Shown one piece after another: positions 63,276 through 64,000 of a stretch of 64,000 nt of DNA. The translations under genes were made by a program, and so were the position numbers. The notes under the pieces are model-generated. The model was given only the letters and a program-made list of their open reading frames with translations. It searched no databases and had not been told where the DNA came from. Source of the stretch: Psychrobacter immobilis (GTDB lineage Bacteria > Pseudomonadota > Gammaproteobacteria > Pseudomonadales > Moraxellaceae). Each line of letters starts with the position of its first letter. The stretch's first letter is position 1. The stretch spans positions 2,666,001-2,730,000 of the forward strand of contig NZ_CAJGZV010000001.1 of assembly GCF_904846065.1 (NCBI RefSeq), read 5' to 3'.

Positions 63276-64000
63276 ATGCGATTGACATCCACTATTCGAA
63301 AAATACACGAACGCAACCCTAAATTAGGCAAAGCCGTTTCACTTGCGACAGCGACTGGGGTTATTGCAGCCAACAGCTTCGGTGGTAGTATTCCCTTATG
63401 GTTAATGGGTGTCGGCAAAGTCATCACTGGTGCTCCTATCGCAGACAAAGCGGTCATCAAAATCGCGACTTATTGGATAAGTAGCAACAGTGCCTTGATC
63501 GATGACATGTTGCCACGTAAAGATTGGCGCATCAGCTTACCCGATGACGTTCACATCAATGGCAAATATTTGCTGGTAAGTAATCATCAGTCTTGGGTCG
63601 ATACCAGTATCGTGCAGTACATTAGTGAAAAACGCTTGCCATTGACACGGTTTTTTACCAAATTTGAACTGATTTACATTCCGATTGTGGGTCAAGCCTT
63701 TTACTTTTTAGACTTCCCAATGATGCGTCGGCATTCTAAAGAAGCCGTCGCTAAAAACCCTGCTCTACAAGGCAAAGACATCGAAGAAGCCAAACGCGCC
63801 TGTGCCCTGTTAAAAGACAAACCTTTTACTTTGTTAAATTACTTAGAAGGCACGCGTTTCACCAAAGCCAAACATGCAAAGCAACAGTCTCCTTATACTC
63901 ATTTATTGAAGCCACGGGCAGGCGGCCTATCTTTAGCCATTAACGCGCTAGGCGAAGACATCGATGGCATACTAGATATGACCATCGTTTATCCTGATGG
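63276..64000 (+). CDS. 1-acyl-sn-glycerol-3-phosphate acyltransferase-like protein (YihG type), 3' end outside the window
   Basis: Membrane acyltransferase, at least 241 residues here and incomplete. The HxxxxD catalytic motif is in LLVSNHQSWVDTS. It is followed by RFFTKFELIYIPIVGQAFYF and the EGTR block in LLNYLEGTRFTKAK, then LKPRAGGLSLAINAL. This motif order is that of YihG and related PlsC-superfamily proteins that acylate lysophospholipids. An AAAAGGA site precedes the ATG. Confidence 0.9.
   Translation, partial: MRLTSTIRKIHERNPKLGKAVSLATATGVIAANSFGGSIPLWLMGVGKVITGAPIADKAVIKIATYWISSNSALIDDMLPRKDWRISLPDDVHINGKYLLVSNHQSWVDTSIVQYISEKRLPLTRFFTKFELIYIPIVGQAFYFLDFPMMRRHSKEAVAKNPALQGKDIEEAKRACALLKDKPFTLLNYLEGTRFTKAKHAKQQSPYTHLLKPRAGGLSLAINALGEDIDGILDMTIVYPD

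Overview
The window reads as a chromosomal segment of a Moraxellaceae gammaproteobacterium, most likely Psychrobacter. The grounds are moderate GC content, the character of the housekeeping genes (glyQS, murJ, ribF, miaB, slt, mdh, zapA, an oxyR/ahpC/ahpF set, an imelysin cluster), and several families of short mobile repeats. The genus is inferred from recognising the protein families; no search was run. There is no prophage, integron, CRISPR array or complete insertion sequence. Most of the window is ordinary core genome.

Layout. 1-6.2 kb: start of a truncated gene, a DUF4105 outer-membrane-type protein, an IS1-like MITE with an 8-bp target duplication, ampD, a small membrane protein, murJ and a lipoprotein. 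6.3-15.4 kb: GNAT acetyltransferase, ribF, DUF2789, mdh, an RNase T2-like protein that has lost its catalytic residues, slt and miaB. 15.5-27.2 kb: a small basic protein, rtcB, LysE exporter, argE, nucleoside deaminase, UPF0149 divergent from a coiled-coil gene plus zapA, glyS-glyQ and PspC. 27.7-30.4 kb: NadR-like protein and PnuC (nicotinamide riboside salvage), then an Mpo1-like protein.

30.7-33.4 kb is the most unusual region. A decayed LysR gene is followed by a minus-strand cluster encoding roadblock/LC7, a BLUF blue-light sensor with a winged-helix-like C-terminus, a COG2229-type small GTPase, and a second roadblock/LC7 protein. This resembles the non-kinase part of a streptomycete conservon, with a flavin photoreceptor in place of the histidine kinase. 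It is the best candidate here for an undescribed signalling system.

33.8-41.3 kb: an amidohydrolase with altered catalytic positions, an SDR, tRNA-Gly(GCC), an M48 lipoprotein protease, BolA, SirB2, a small lipoprotein, a membrane J-domain protein and thioredoxin 2. 41.4-46.2 kb is a sulfide/persulfide-type cluster: DUF2892, ETHE1-like MBL dioxygenase, an ArsR repressor with a non-ATG start, a SulP transporter and two TIGR01244 proteins. 46.4-54.7 kb: a GST, two tandem paralogous secreted proteins of unknown function, the peroxide-response set ahpF, ahpC and oxyR, an HD hydrolase and Tpm. 54.8-62.1 kb is an iron-regulated cluster read leftward: imelysin lipoprotein, di-heme oxidoreductase, second imelysin, DUF1513 and a YgjP-like zincin. 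It is driven by a promoter overlapped by a perfect 19-bp Fur palindrome, and a MITE lies in the leader between promoter and first gene. 62.2-64 kb: an OmpA-family lipoprotein and the start of an acyltransferase gene that runs off the window.
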